DNA from: Saprospirales bacterium GYS_P2D
Lineage (GTDB): Bacteria; Bacteroidota; Bacteroidia; Chitinophagales; Saprospiraceae
Direction of reading: 5' to 3'
Assembly (NCBI GenBank): GCA_009833045.1
Contig: WUUP01000001.1
Span: 365,586 to 429,585, forward strand
Length of the DNA: 64,000 nucleotides
The notes under the pieces are model-generated. The model worked only from the letters and a program-made list of their open reading frames with translations. It had not been told where the DNA came from and did not search any database. The stretch's first letter is position 1. Each line of letters opens with the position of its first letter. Of this stretch, positions 19,301 through 28,711 are shown piece by piece. The translations under genes were made by a program, and so were the position numbers.

Positions 19301-19653
19301 GTACCATCAACGAAAGCCCGCTCAATAGGCAAAATCAATGTTGTATTATCAGAAGGATCGATAACAGAATTAATATCTGTAATCAAACCGGTGATACTCC
19401 CCAGCAATCCTCCTAAACCTCCTGAAGCACCAGCAGGAGCATTATTAAATACTGCTGTATCATTGACAGTAATAATATAATCACCTGTTTCACTTATACC
19501 TTCAATTTTAATATTGTAGGTATAATCTGTAGTCACGCTATCGCATGTTGCCTTGACAGTCACTTGACCGAAGGATGCCGTAGCTAATAATGTAAACGCC
19601 AAAATCGAGAGGCTCTGGAGGACTCTCAGTCTAAAATTGTAAAATTCTTTCAT
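16396..19653 (-). CDS. Large secreted protein with six PKD-like repeats, no visible sorting domain
   Basis: About 1085 residues. The frame extends to 19698, but the ATG at 19653 gives a proper signal peptide (MKEFYNFRLRV, then TLLATASFGQ). The N-terminal third has a SdrD/B-like region (CVDADNDGDFDFNEASC, then LENGTYKVYAYNF) and an Ig-like segment. Six PKD-like repeats of about 100 residues follow, each starting PEP and CSD/CSE and ending in a motif like VTYTVTPY...GC.GD.FTI. After a last beta segment the chain stops at ECSTFPWTGNE. No T9SS sorting domain, dockerin or lipobox is present, unlike its three giant neighbours. The downstream gap encodes no sorting domain in any minus-strand frame that I could see. 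It may be exported and held by partners, or be truncated. Confidence 0.82.
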   Translation of the reverse strand: MKEFYNFRLRVLQSLSILAFTLLATASFGQVTVKATCDSVTTDYTYNIKIEGISETGDYIITVNDTAVFNNAPAGASGGLGGLLGSITGLITDINSVIDPSDNTTLILPIERAFVDGTASINVEVVEVSGTGVPVVDPFVYNTIADEIVHEALCVDADNDGDFDFNEASCDYTQPGPDFGTLISTVAPYNGENVYLYVLTDSAGLVPAGKPSSTSGHFTGLENGTYKVYAYNFLDVNSANAFLNDSLSVGDDMDTYVTGGSSDICFNFCGDATYTIDCACPIQIDTEPIDLALCEDGDGEMSIAVSVSYDGAVSGLENTDTTYQWQLSTDKGVSYTDFADTDSILNLTAVTAAMDSNYYRAIVTFNVNGTAICSDTSSAALLEIFPEPEMATDLDAIVCSDEASGIILAASGATIDSFILVSIDSAGLTPGAGNAIVGTTAQTDYIAADTWTNTTASPVDVTYQVAPLSGNDCIGDTISILLTVNPEPAYQDSIYAAVCSGDMISITIPTAANVTMDSFIVAVDASGLTAETSTSGNTTDVNFIASDVYDNLTGSTDTVTYTITPFADDCEGAAFTIKVPISPEPVFEDLAAVTVCSDTEVVVTVPLTDDNSLAIDSFDIVASVGTTLAGTATEGTGMTTTDTLSGDIFTNTGLGTDSVVYTVTPYVAGCMGEDFTITVRVTPEPLGADSTLIVCSDEALDINLADLVSNMDSLDWTWYATANDSITGETTTASSASSITDVLTNVTAGDEDVIYYAIPSAKDGSCIGDTITITVTVQPEPVYEDDTYTQCSDVALDLALGDYAAANSVAATGYTYTVSSSDETNVPAGTARTDTTAANITDTYTNTTASTVDITYTVTPYSANGCPGDEFTIIVTIDPEPVLDETITATVCSESAIGISLTAAAGTVAIDSFDIVSINSNGLTAASSNISTGITTVDSVSSDVFTNTGEGRDSVIYQIAPITGGCIGDTVAITVYVDPEVTVEAGLATTLCSTADVILADLEASIEGGSSTGTWSTSGTGTFTGGTSFDGATAYVPSAADKMNGGVTLTLTSGDPEGECGQEFDTVEITIQSVECSTFPWTGNE
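16695..18505 (-). repeat. Six tandem PKD-like repeat units within the 1085-residue protein
   Basis: Each unit is about 300 bases and encodes a domain beginning PEPxxxD...CSD and ending YxVxPxxxxCxGDxFTI. The boundaries are approximate. The copies differ enough in sequence that they look old rather than recently amplified. Confidence 0.7.
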
Positions 19654-19768
19654 CTTTGAATGCCTGTTATTACTATTGGTCAGTGCAATGCATCTCATGC
19701 GTTAGTTGGGTGTTGAGGTCTATTATCAAAAAAACTCAACTCGGGCAGGCAAACAGTGTAAACGCAAG

Positions 19769-19776
19769 CAAATATA
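19769..19776 (-). promoter_or_regulatory. Candidate -7 promoter box for the PKD-like repeat gene
   Basis: TATATTTG on the minus strand followed by CTTGCG matches TAnnTTTG. It lies 116 bases before the chosen start, in the gap after proS. No good -33 TTTG is seen at 19-21 bases, so support is partial. Confidence 0.4.
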
Positions 19777-19856
19777 ATTAAGAATACATATATAAATGCA
19801 TTCTAATATGACAAATATTTGTAGACGATCTGTATATCGACTAAATGAAACTAATT

Positions 19857-21323
19857 TTAGTAAGCCTTCGCAAAGAGGACACGACCTTTTGAGGGTTTAC
19901 CCGTGAGCAGATCTACTCCATCTTCAGACTCTTGATCATTAGGTATACATCTGATCGTAGCTTTAGTTAACTCTTTGATCTTCAGCTCAGTATCGGTCGT
20001 ACCATCCCAGTGAGCAGATATAAATCCACCCTTAGTGTCTAACACTGACTGAAAGTCTTCAAAGCTATCTACAGAAGTAGTATGCTCAGCTCGATATTTC
20101 TTAGCTGTGGCTAATAAATTATTTTGGATTTCTTCTAAAAGATTTTTGATCTGGGTACCTATTTGGTCTAATCCATAGCTCATTTTCTCCTTAGTATCCC
20201 TACGAGCTACCTCTACTTTGTTTTCAGCGAGGTCACGTTTTCCGATACCTATTCGCACCGGTATACCTTTCATCTCATACTCGGCGAACTTAAATCCAGG
20301 ACGCTTTTTCTTATCGGTATCGACGAATACTGATATACCCTGAGCCTTGAGCTCGGCGACTATACGCTCTGCAGCCTCCATGATCTCTGGCTGTGGCTTT
20401 GGTATAGGGACGATGACGACTTGGATCGGAGCGAGCTTTGGCGGTAGCACCAATCCCTCATCATCAGAGTGCGTCATGATCAACCCACCGACTAATCTCG
20501 TAGAGACTCCCCATGAGGTAGCCCAGACATATTCTTCTTTATTATTTTGATCGGCGTACTTGACATCAAATGCTTTAGCAAAATTTTGACCTAAGAAATG
20601 AGAAGTACCCGCCTGTAGGGCTCTACCATCCTGCATGAGCGCCTCGATGGTATAGGTTTCTTCCGCACCAGCAAATCGCTCATTCGCAGTCTTAGCACCT
20701 TTGATCACTGGCATAGCCATATAGTCCTCAGCGAATCTCGCATATACCTCATGCATCTGCTGCGCCTCTTCGATGGCTTCTTGTCGAGTAGCATGAGCAG
20801 TGTGCCCTTCTTGCCAGAGAAATTCTGCTGTACGGAGAAATGGTCTCGTACGCATCTCCCATCTTACGACATTGGCCCACTGATTGATCAAAAGTGGGAG
20901 ATCGCGATATGACTGTATCCAGTCACGATAGGTATTCCAGATGATCGTCTCCGAGGTAGGTCTCACTATGAGCTCTTCCTCGAGTCTCGCATCAGGATCC
21001 ACTACTACTCCAGAGCCGTCAGGATTATTCATCAGTCTATGGTGTGTGACCACCGCACACTCTTTGGCGAAGCCTTCTACATGATCAGCCTCTTTACTGA
21101 GGAAGCTCTTAGGTATAAAAAGTGGAAAGTAGGCATTGACATGGCCCGTCTCTTTGAACATGCGATCAAGCTGCTCTTTCATATTTTCCCAGATCGCAAA
21201 GCCTGTGGGCTTGATCACCATACATCCTCTCACAGCCGAATTATCAGCTAATTCAGCCTTTTTCACAATATCTAAATACCACTGCGAATAGTTCTCTTCT
21301 CTCGATGTGATCTCTTTTGCCAT
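19857..21323 (-). CDS. proS: Prolyl-tRNA synthetase
   Basis: A 488-residue class II aminoacyl-tRNA synthetase that charges tRNA-Pro. The length and lack of the large editing insertion mark the short, archaeal/eukaryotic-like ProS type found in many Bacteroidota. Class II motif 2 is seen in [21 protein letters not shown] (about 155-176) with the substrate-binding Arg, and motif 3 in [20 protein letters not shown]. The anticodon-binding domain begins near [10 protein letters not shown]. The C-terminus ends GRVLFAKAY, with the Tyr typical of this type. It is cytosolic. It is divergent from the Ser/Arg-rich protein gene and has a TACTTTTG promoter-like box 161 bases before the start. Confidence 0.96.
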   Translation of the reverse strand: MAKEITSREENYSQWYLDIVKKAELADNSAVRGCMVIKPTGFAIWENMKEQLDRMFKETGHVNAYFPLFIPKSFLSKEADHVEGFAKECAVVTHHRLMNNPDGSGVVVDPDARLEEELIVRPTSETIIWNTYRDWIQSYRDLPLLINQWANVVRWEMRTRPFLRTAEFLWQEGHTAHATRQEAIEEAQQMHEVYARFAEDYMAMPVIKGAKTANERFAGAEETYTIEALMQDGRALQAGTSHFLGQNFAKAFDVKYADQNNKEEYVWATSWGVSTRLVGGLIMTHSDDEGLVLPPKLAPIQVVIVPIPKPQPEIMEAAERIVAELKAQGISVFVDTDKKKRPGFKFAEYEMKGIPVRIGIGKRDLAENKVEVARRDTKEKMSYGLDQIGTQIKNLLEEIQNNLLATAKKYRAEHTTSVDSFEDFQSVLDTKGGFISAHWDGTTDTELKIKELTKATIRCIPNDQESEDGVDLLTGKPSKGRVLFAKAY

Positions 21324-21483
21324 GCCTATAGTTAAAATCGACGGTTAAAATGTTAAATTTGGAACGGTTGAGCCTCTTAATACGTCATAATAATGTAAGC
21401 TCTACGTACCAAATAGATGCGTTAAGAAAGTTTAACAGTAGTTAAAATCCACCTTTAAACAATAATTAACGGATCGGAAGGCG

Positions 21484-21491
21484 CAAAAGTA
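21484..21491 (-). promoter_or_regulatory. Candidate -7 promoter box for proS
   Basis: TACTTTTG followed by CGCCTTCC on the minus strand, with TCTG 21 bases upstream as a possible -33 element. It would give a leader of about 155 bases. The downstream block is the same as before the FKBP operon. Confidence 0.5.
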
Positions 21492-21547
21492 ATAAATTGT
21501 GACTGTAGGTATCAGAGCCTAATATGAATAAACATAAAAATTATATA

Positions 21548-22600
21548 ATGAAAAGAACTACCAAAATCCCATTCTTCTTAATGATCCTTCTCGGACTAAC
21601 GGTATCATTGAGCGCACAGTTTGACGACCTATATTTTGACGAGTCATCATATAGCGATGATGAAGTATACTATACAGAAGATTCATACGGAGATGACTTA
21701 GCTTATCAGAGCTATGACGAAGCTAACAGTTACGACTCTGACTATGATCTCGACGATTATGATGACTATACCACATACTATAGTAATGGATATGATATCG
21801 ATGCATACCAGTACACTAATCGATTAGAAAGAAACAGATTGGCATTTTTTGCGACGAGCTACTATGGACCATCTTTCTATGTGAGCTATGGCAATGGTTT
21901 TTACAGAGATCTTAATAGAAGAATCGCTAATGATAGATTCTTTGCCGGCTACTTGAGAAATGCGTTGATTTTCGGACCATCATACAGTGCTGTTCTTATT
22001 AATACAGGACCAAGTTTTTATAGCCCTTATTCTCCTTTTGGATTTTCAAGATTTAACACCTTCAATAGGTTCAACAGATTCAATAGCTTCGGCGGAGGAT
22101 TTGGTGGATTCGGTGGAGCATCTGCAGCATATTATTGCCCCCCTTACGGTGGATACACTGCTAACACGAGAGCGAATACAAGATTTGCTACTAATGGCAA
22201 CAGCAATACAAGAACATATACTACGAGATCTACAGGCTCTACATCAAGAGCGACAGTATCAAGTAGAAGAAATGAGCTGACTAAAGCGACTCGTGCCAAC
22301 GTAAGGACAACATCAGCGAGAGACAACACTCGCACTTCGTCAAGATCGAATGTGTCTACTACGACTCGAGGAGCCAGAACATCTGATGCAAGATCAAGCC
22401 GCAGTACGACAAGATCTACATATAGACCAACGTCAAACACTCGCAGCACCTCAAGATCTTATAGTCCGAGCTCTACTCGTAGCACAAGATCATCAGCAAG
22501 ACCTGCGAGCTCCAGCAGAAGCTCTTCAGCGACCAGATCTTCAAGTAGATCTGTATCAAGATCAAGTGGCTCAAGCAGCAGAAGCTCAAGAAGACCATAA
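21548..22600 (+). CDS. Secreted low-complexity protein: acidic Tyr-rich front, Arg/Ser/Thr-rich tail
   Basis: About 350 residues, with no family recognised. The ATG at 21548 is preferred over 21524 because it gives a compact signal peptide (MKRTTKIPFFLMILLGL, then VSLSAQ). The mature N-terminus (about residues 24-80) is rich in Asp, Tyr and Ser. A middle part (about 85-190) has aromatic/Gly segments such as FNRFNSFGGGFGGFGG. The last 130 residues are almost only Arg, Ser and Thr with little hydrophobic content, so disordered and strongly basic. The charge segregation suggests binding to polyanions such as extracellular DNA or acidic polysaccharide, or self-association; this is inference. It ends in a good terminator. 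Confidence 0.75.
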   Translation: MKRTTKIPFFLMILLGLTVSLSAQFDDLYFDESSYSDDEVYYTEDSYGDDLAYQSYDEANSYDSDYDLDDYDDYTTYYSNGYDIDAYQYTNRLERNRLAFFATSYYGPSFYVSYGNGFYRDLNRRIANDRFFAGYLRNALIFGPSYSAVLINTGPSFYSPYSPFGFSRFNTFNRFNRFNSFGGGFGGFGGASAAYYCPPYGGYTANTRANTRFATNGNSNTRTYTTRSTGSTSRATVSSRRNELTKATRANVRTTSARDNTRTSSRSNVSTTTRGARTSDARSSRSTTRSTYRPTSNTRSTSRSYSPSSTRSTRSSARPASSSRSSSATRSSSRSVSRSSGSSSRSSRRP

Positions 22601-22634
22601 GCCAAGAATTCATTATATAATATAACAATCATAG

Positions 22635-22673
22635 ATGGGTGGTAAGCGATATAGCTGATCACCCATTTTTTTT
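22635..22673 (+). terminator. Intrinsic terminator after the Ser/Arg-rich gene
   Basis: ATGGGTG pairs with CACCCAT across an 18-base loop, and a run of eight T follows. Confidence 0.75.
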
Positions 22674-22733
22674 GCCTTATTCGCACATTCTCCAGAACTA
22701 TAATGTTCATTTTTGTGTCAAACCTATATACCT

Positions 22734-24224
22734 ATGTTTTTAGATAAGATGAAGACCTCCGCACTACTCCTATGCCTCGGCGTATCTGGACTCGTGCACT
22801 CTCAGAGTATAGAGGATGCAGTTAGATATTCATTCTCTCCTTATAACAGTACTGCCCGATCCATCGGAGTCGGTGGCTCCATGTCACCACTCGGAGCAGA
22901 TATCTCTGTGGCCAATGTCAATCCAGCCGGTATTGCTGAATTCAGAAAATCAGAATTCGCTATTTCCTTCGGGCTCCCCATGAGTACTACAGATGCTCAG
23001 TTTGCAGGAGCTATAGAGTCAGACGATGTCACTGCCTTCAAGGTGAATAGTATCGGAGCCGTGTTTGCCTATGATCCTCCAGCGATCAAAACTCGCACTA
23101 TGAATATCGCCATCGGAGTAAATAAGCTGGCAGACTTCAATCAAAATATATACTATGGTGGCACAACACCAGGCACTCGAGTCGAGCGCTTTTTAGAATT
23201 AGCTAATCTCCGCACACTCAATGAGCTAAGCGACTTTGAAGAAGGACTGGCATATGATGCTCAAGTGATACTGGATGAAGATGGTGATCTACTCTATGAA
23301 AGTGATTTTGTATCCTTTGAGGAGCAGCTATTCAGAGATGAGATCATAGAGCGTAGTGGACAGATCAATGAGCTCTTCTTCAGTTTTGCGAGCAATATTC
23401 AAAATAAAATCTCCTATGGGCTGACACTCGGTATACCTATCGTCGACTATACAGAGACCCGAGACTATCTCGAAGCTGATGACCTTTTCTTTGTCAACTC
23501 TTTTGATCAACTATACTTCCTGCAAAACCTGAACACTACGGGTGGAGGTATCAATGCTAAGGCTGGTATCATCATCAAGCCAGTCAGTAAGCTGAGACTC
23601 TCAGCTGCGATTCACTCGCCATCATGGCTATTCTTGACAGATGAATTTTCTAACACTGTTGAGTTTTTCCTTGACGGAGAAGAAAATGGATTTGCTGCTG
23701 ACTCGCCTGTAGGCGAATCTCAATACACACTCCGTACTCCTTGGAGAGCATTCTTAGGCTTGGGCTATATCTATGACCTCGGTGATGTCAAGGGATTCTT
23801 GAATGGTGAAGTAGAATATGTAGATTATAGTGGCTCCAACTTCTCACTCACTACACAGACTAATAATCCTGAAGATGAATTCATCTTTGATGATCTCAAT
23901 GCACAGGCAGGTAGCGAACTCACATCAGCCATCAACATTCGGGTAGGTACAGAGATAGCAATAAAGCATCTGCGCCTCAGAGCAGGCACTGGCATAATGG
24001 GTAGTCCATATGCTGATAGCGATCAGTACAAAATTGATCCTATGCTCAATGCTGGATTAGGATGGAGAGGTGATAAATTTTATATAGATCTCGCATGGAA
24101 TCAACTAAGTCTGAACCAGCAATACACTCCTTATCAATTAGAATTCTTCCCTGAAGCGGAGCAAATAGTAGAGACCTCTACTACTCAAAACCGCTTTGGT
24201 CTAACATTAGGATTTAAGATATAA
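22734..24224 (+). CDS. OmpP1/FadL/TodX-type outer membrane transporter
   Basis: About 496 residues. The frame begins at 22713, but starts at 22734 (MFLDKMKT) or 22749 (MKTSALLL) sit right before the signal peptide that ends LVHSQ; I chose 22734. The mature N-terminus shows the FadL-family hatch pattern: STARSIGVGGSMSPLGADIS, then VANVNPAGIAEFRKSEFAIS. The rest alternates short amphipathic strands and loops as in a beta-barrel and ends in LGLTLGFKI-like hydrophobic residues. The family passes hydrophobic molecules such as fatty acids or aromatics across the outer membrane; the substrate here is unknown. It is convergent with the 1407-residue secreted protein gene. Confidence 0.87.
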   Translation: MFLDKMKTSALLLCLGVSGLVHSQSIEDAVRYSFSPYNSTARSIGVGGSMSPLGADISVANVNPAGIAEFRKSEFAISFGLPMSTTDAQFAGAIESDDVTAFKVNSIGAVFAYDPPAIKTRTMNIAIGVNKLADFNQNIYYGGTTPGTRVERFLELANLRTLNELSDFEEGLAYDAQVILDEDGDLLYESDFVSFEEQLFRDEIIERSGQINELFFSFASNIQNKISYGLTLGIPIVDYTETRDYLEADDLFFVNSFDQLYFLQNLNTTGGGINAKAGIIIKPVSKLRLSAAIHSPSWLFLTDEFSNTVEFFLDGEENGFAADSPVGESQYTLRTPWRAFLGLGYIYDLGDVKGFLNGEVEYVDYSGSNFSLTTQTNNPEDEFIFDDLNAQAGSELTSAINIRVGTEIAIKHLRLRAGTGIMGSPYADSDQYKIDPMLNAGLGWRGDKFYIDLAWNQLSLNQQYTPYQLEFFPEAEQIVETSTTQNRFGLTLGFKI

Positions 24225-24231
24225 TACAAAC

Positions 24232-24266
24232 GAAAAAGAGCGGCGCCCGATAAGGGAGGCCGCTCT
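24232..24266 (-). terminator. Intrinsic terminator of the 1407-residue protein gene
   Basis: AGAGCGGC pairs with GCCGCTCT, with an inner CCC/GGG stem. The T run (CTCTTTTTCG) is on the minus strand, so it mainly ends the giant gene; it also lies 12 bases past the FadL gene on the plus strand. Confidence 0.75.
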
Positions 24267-24297
24267 ATATAATTCAGATTCATCTTATACATGATCT

Positions 24298-27200
24298 TTA
24301 ATCCATCACTACCATCTTTTTAGTAGCGATATTCTCTCCAGCACTTAGCTGATAGTAGAGTACTCCTTTCTGATCGAGTACTGCTTCTCGGACTCTCAGT
24401 TCATTAGGTCCTGCATTTCTATATTCATTGACACTATAGATCTGACGACCACTCATATCAAATATCGAAAAGTCTATAAATCCAGCCTCTGGGAGCATGA
24501 ATCCGATAGTCGTCTCTCCAGCGAATGGATTCGGTTTATTCTGTTCGAGTTCAAATTCCGCTCCAGCGAAATCCTCCGACTCTAATAAATCTAAAGCTAT
24601 AGACTTGATCTCAAGATCTTCAGATACGTACACCTCTGGTGACACACTCTCCGAGATCGTGAGTATCTCTGACAGCGGCGCATCCACATCTGTGATCACA
24701 TCCAGCTGCAGTGTCCATGACGCGTAGCCATTGATGTGATCTGCACTGATCGATACGACACCTCGATCGATGATATACTGCTCAGGTGCCAGTCGCTGAC
24801 CATTGATACGAGGATTAGCCACGAAGGCGCCATCAAAATCCAAGCTCAGCTGAGCTCCGTATGATATATCGTCCAGCGTGAGTTCAAGAGATACTGTAGC
24901 GAGTTCATCACTATTAAAATATACATCAGGACCAGTAAGTGCTACTGTCTCCTGACTACGGGTACCCGCTATGAGCGAGTTAGCCACGGCACTGCCATTG
25001 ACATCCCCGAGCTTGATCGCTACGAAGTCCTGACCTCTCTGATGCTGGCGGAGATCATTGATATCTATCACCTCTGAGATAGGCCATGGAGCCGAAGACT
25101 CTGCGTAGCGCTCAGTCGCATCTACAAATGTCCAAGACTTCTCAGAAGAGAACTGATCTGCTGAGCCAAGTATCACTTTGCGCAGCTCTACGAGATCGAG
25201 AGCACTGACTTTTTCGTCAGCATTGACATCAGCAGCTATCACACGATAGGCTGAGCTCAGCTCTCTCATCGCTAATATGTGCTGCTGTATCATGATGATA
25301 TCCAGCGTAGATAGTCCATTCGCTACATCATCAGACTTGCTGACACTTAGTTCATAGTCATGATACATAGGATTTGATCTGAATGCGTAGACACCATCTA
25401 CATCAGTCATCATCTCATCATGTGAGCTGGCGGCATTCGACTTATTCACATATACCATTGCCGACTCGAGATCATCACCAGATTCGGTCTTGATCGCACC
25501 TGATATCAGGGCCATGCCTTGGTCGATATCTGCGCAGGCATTACTATGGTCATCGAGACGTACCGTCACTGTACAGAAATCCTTATTTCCTACTTCATCC
25601 CAGACATAGACTCTGATAGTCTTGACTTCTGAGATTCCATTGGATATGCTATCACAGGTGAATGTCATGCTCGTCTGATTAATATCTTCACCAGAGAATG
25701 AGTAGAATATCTGTCCACCACAATCATCTGTACTCTTACCATCGAGATCAAAATCCTTAGCCCAAATAGCTACTGTACCATCCGTATTCATCACTGTCGT
25801 GGAGATACCTCCTATACACTGCGGTGTAGGAGCCTTATCATCTGTGACAGTGAATGTCCCAATCTTCTCTGATGAATTACCACACTCATCCTGGGCTCTC
25901 CACCATATCTCGTGTGTACCCGTAGGGATGAGCGTATCGACCTGTACGACCGCATCGCCGTCCGCATTAAATTCTACCGTCAACGGATATTCAAAATCCT
26001 CATCTCCATCAAGATCTAATCTCGCATACCAAGTCAAGATCTCAGAACATGCATTTTCCTCTGTTGCGCTCGCTGTAAGTGTGATATTACTCAGTCCACA
26101 GTCTGCACCTGCGCTGAAAGTCTCAGGCTCACAAATGATGACAGGTTTATTTCTATCTACCACTTTGATCACTTGTGTGAATCTATAAATGCCACGATTA
26201 GGATCATCGGAGTTAGGTCTATAGCTACACCAGTCTATGATCGTATGACGACGGAGGATTTTCTTACAGTATCCTTCGGTCTGAGATACATCAAATATCT
26301 GCTCTTCCACTGTCTTAGCTAATACATTACAATCATCTCCTTCTACTATGACATCTCCATAGTTTTCTTCGAGACATGATACAGTAAGTACGCTGTCTGG
26401 ATAGATGATATTGAGCGTATCAGTATCGCCGAGATAGAAGTGCTTGACGCAAAGTGTATCCGGCTGACCGATCAAGAAGTAGGCTACAGTAGCATCTCCC
26501 ACATTGCAACTCGGATTGATATCACTATCAATGATCACATACTCGAGTGGCAGATCAGACTCCGTACAAGATCTGAGCTGTGCTGATGGTGCATAGAGTG
26601 GATCCAATAGTATCTCAGGGAAGTCAGCAGAACAATCCAAGAAAACACTATCCTGGCCGCAGTCTACGACTAATCTACTATTCTTATCCTCTACTCTCAC
26701 AGTAGACCATCCTATAGACGAGTTTCCTGATTCATCAGTGACTCTGAGCTCTATCATGTGCTCACCATATGGTACGCCAGCATCAGAGATGTTCATGATA
26801 TCTTTTTGAGAAAACTTCACAAATGGGTGCCATAGCGTGTCAGTCAGCCTCTTAATCTCCATGATGAGCTCGTCACCTGAGCAGGCATCATATGATCCCA
26901 CATCTATGTTGTATGGGTAGATCTTAGCCACACAGCTATCTTGTCCCTGAGTATAGGTCACTATGATCTTATCCTTAGTGATGACTACTGGCTCAGCCAG
27001 ATCTTGGATCTCGAGGTGAGAAGTGTCTCTCCCTATATTGCCACAGGCATCGGACATCTCATAGATCACATCATATGCGCCTGGCTGGATACCTTCGAGG
27101 CGATATTCATTAGACGCATCAGCGATGATAGTACTGTATGTCCCAGTCTGTACGTACGCTCTCCAAGTGAGATCATCAGAACAATTATCAGATATCGAAC

Positions 27201-28521
27201 TATCTATAGGTGCAGGTATACTGATATCTCCAGCACAGTACCATGGATTAGTACTACTGAGAGGTATCGTATCTGCCACTGCAAACTTAGGCGCCTCAGT
27301 GTCCATCACTGCGATGATCTGGGTCTCCGTCCATGTGCGACCAGTACACCAATTTATCATTTTCCAAGTACGCACAAATTTGTACAGATCTGGGCAGTCT
27401 GGATCTGGGATGATCCGATCTGTATCTGTATAAGTAGCGAGTACTTTACAGTATTTTTCTATAGCCGAGCCTCTCTGACCTACTGGTCGATACTGTCGGC
27501 TGGTGGTGACATAGTAGCTACTATTTACCTCATAGTGTATGATCACGTCAAGCAAAGCCCATACGTCTGGACCCAGCTCGATCATCTCTTGTCGTGTACT
27601 ATCTTTATGTAGTGTCATCGTCATCAAAGCAGAATCGATGACAGGAAGTCCATCATAATATGGATAAGAACATGCTATCGCACTATCAGGATGAGCATCT
27701 GGAAAATCTGTTGTATTGGAGAAGTATTCTCGGAGCGACTCAGGATCAGTATCAGTTCCACAGTTGACAATCACCTTAGATTTGGGGGCTAAGATTTGTT
27801 CCTGTGTGATACTCTCAAATTTGAATTTCTGCTTACATGCCAATGGCCGTTCAGAATATCCAGAGTGCGCCGTGTAAAGTTTTGTTTTCCATTGTCTCAA
27901 GATGTACCATGATCCGCATGTCGAGTCCTCTACGATCTGATCTTCGAAGAAAATAGCGCCAGTATTGCCGCAATTGTCAGCGAAAATAGGATTTAGATTC
28001 AGTCCAGAGGTAACTACAGAGTCTTGATAAAAATCATCAATATCTGCACAAGAGAATGTACATTCGGGCGTAACCGTCGTAGCTGTATCTGGGCATTGAC
28101 AGTTATCTATTAGTCCAGGAGGCAATTTATCCTCTACGTAAAAATTGCCCCAACAGTAATTGCCTGAAGGACGATATTTTACGCTGAGCGTGTAGGCTCC
28201 TGGTTCTGTAAATTTGACGAAAGTCCCCACATTACCCAATGCGTAAACTGGCATACCCGACCCTGTATAGGCGAATACTCCAGAAGGCATTTGATTGTCT
28301 TGGGTTTTGACTGTGATCTCATAGTCTAATGGATCTACGGTATGACCTACCACAGATCGAGCATCGATAATCACTTCACACATATCATCCAGCGAAGCCT
28401 GAAGATTGGCTTTGCAGGTGACGGACTGAGCTGTCAGATACTGTGGAGCGGATGCTAAGAATACGAGACACCATAGAGCGAAGAGACCTCTTCGAGAAAA
28501 GTAAATTTTGCTCATAGGCAT
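24298..28521 (-). CDS. Giant secreted protein: HYR/Ig-like domains, dockerin and T9SS sorting domain
   Basis: A 1407-residue exported protein. A signal peptide ends near residue 31 (SAPQYLTAQ). The body (about 32-990) is a run of Ig/HYR-like beta domains with regularly spaced cysteines and phrases like VRVEDKNSRLVVDCG and VTDDKAPTPQCIGG, typical of HYR-containing Saprospiria proteins. At about 1003-1062 there is a carboxypeptidase-regulatory-like fold (DVDGVYAFRSNPMYHDYELS). A dockerin (about 1063-1130) follows: NGLSTLDIIMIQQHILAMRE and AADVNADEKVSALDLVELRK. Another beta domain leads to a T9SS type A sorting domain (about 1325-1407: NKPNPFAGETTIGFMLPEAG to KKMVVMD). It probably works as a surface or matrix structural component. 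The C-terminal plan matches those of the 1468- and 3297-residue proteins. Confidence 0.87.
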   Translation of the reverse strand: MPMSKIYFSRRGLFALWCLVFLASAPQYLTAQSVTCKANLQASLDDMCEVIIDARSVVGHTVDPLDYEITVKTQDNQMPSGVFAYTGSGMPVYALGNVGTFVKFTEPGAYTLSVKYRPSGNYCWGNFYVEDKLPPGLIDNCQCPDTATTVTPECTFSCADIDDFYQDSVVTSGLNLNPIFADNCGNTGAIFFEDQIVEDSTCGSWYILRQWKTKLYTAHSGYSERPLACKQKFKFESITQEQILAPKSKVIVNCGTDTDPESLREYFSNTTDFPDAHPDSAIACSYPYYDGLPVIDSALMTMTLHKDSTRQEMIELGPDVWALLDVIIHYEVNSSYYVTTSRQYRPVGQRGSAIEKYCKVLATYTDTDRIIPDPDCPDLYKFVRTWKMINWCTGRTWTETQIIAVMDTEAPKFAVADTIPLSSTNPWYCAGDISIPAPIDSSISDNCSDDLTWRAYVQTGTYSTIIADASNEYRLEGIQPGAYDVIYEMSDACGNIGRDTSHLEIQDLAEPVVITKDKIIVTYTQGQDSCVAKIYPYNIDVGSYDACSGDELIMEIKRLTDTLWHPFVKFSQKDIMNISDAGVPYGEHMIELRVTDESGNSSIGWSTVRVEDKNSRLVVDCGQDSVFLDCSADFPEILLDPLYAPSAQLRSCTESDLPLEYVIIDSDINPSCNVGDATVAYFLIGQPDTLCVKHFYLGDTDTLNIIYPDSVLTVSCLEENYGDVIVEGDDCNVLAKTVEEQIFDVSQTEGYCKKILRRHTIIDWCSYRPNSDDPNRGIYRFTQVIKVVDRNKPVIICEPETFSAGADCGLSNITLTASATEENACSEILTWYARLDLDGDEDFEYPLTVEFNADGDAVVQVDTLIPTGTHEIWWRAQDECGNSSEKIGTFTVTDDKAPTPQCIGGISTTVMNTDGTVAIWAKDFDLDGKSTDDCGGQIFYSFSGEDINQTSMTFTCDSISNGISEVKTIRVYVWDEVGNKDFCTVTVRLDDHSNACADIDQGMALISGAIKTESGDDLESAMVYVNKSNAASSHDEMMTDVDGVYAFRSNPMYHDYELSVSKSDDVANGLSTLDIIMIQQHILAMRELSSAYRVIAADVNADEKVSALDLVELRKVILGSADQFSSEKSWTFVDATERYAESSAPWPISEVIDINDLRQHQRGQDFVAIKLGDVNGSAVANSLIAGTRSQETVALTGPDVYFNSDELATVSLELTLDDISYGAQLSLDFDGAFVANPRINGQRLAPEQYIIDRGVVSISADHINGYASWTLQLDVITDVDAPLSEILTISESVSPEVYVSEDLEIKSIALDLLESEDFAGAEFELEQNKPNPFAGETTIGFMLPEAGFIDFSIFDMSGRQIYSVNEYRNAGPNELRVREAVLDQKGVLYYQLSAGENIATKKMVVMD

Positions 28522-28677
28522 TTTAAAATGAATTTTGGTTATAAAATGATGAGCTCTCTAACCATGCGATATCCATTGACATCGACTTTTGAAATAGGGG
28601 TTGGGATTAATAAAAAAGAGGGGAAAATGAGTTTGGATTATATTATATCTTACTACATACTGGTATTCTAAATCATG

Positions 28678-28711
28678 AAAAACGCCACCTACAAAATCGT
28701 AGATGGACGTT
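28678..28711 (-). terminator. Intrinsic terminator in the gap before the 1407-residue gene
   Basis: On the minus strand AACGTCCATCTAC pairs with GTAGGTGGCGTT (one bulge, one G-T pair) and is followed by TTTTTC. It may end the ahcY-metK-phosphatase-CAP transcript, or a short RNA started at the promoter-like box 76 bases upstream of the hairpin. Confidence 0.7.
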
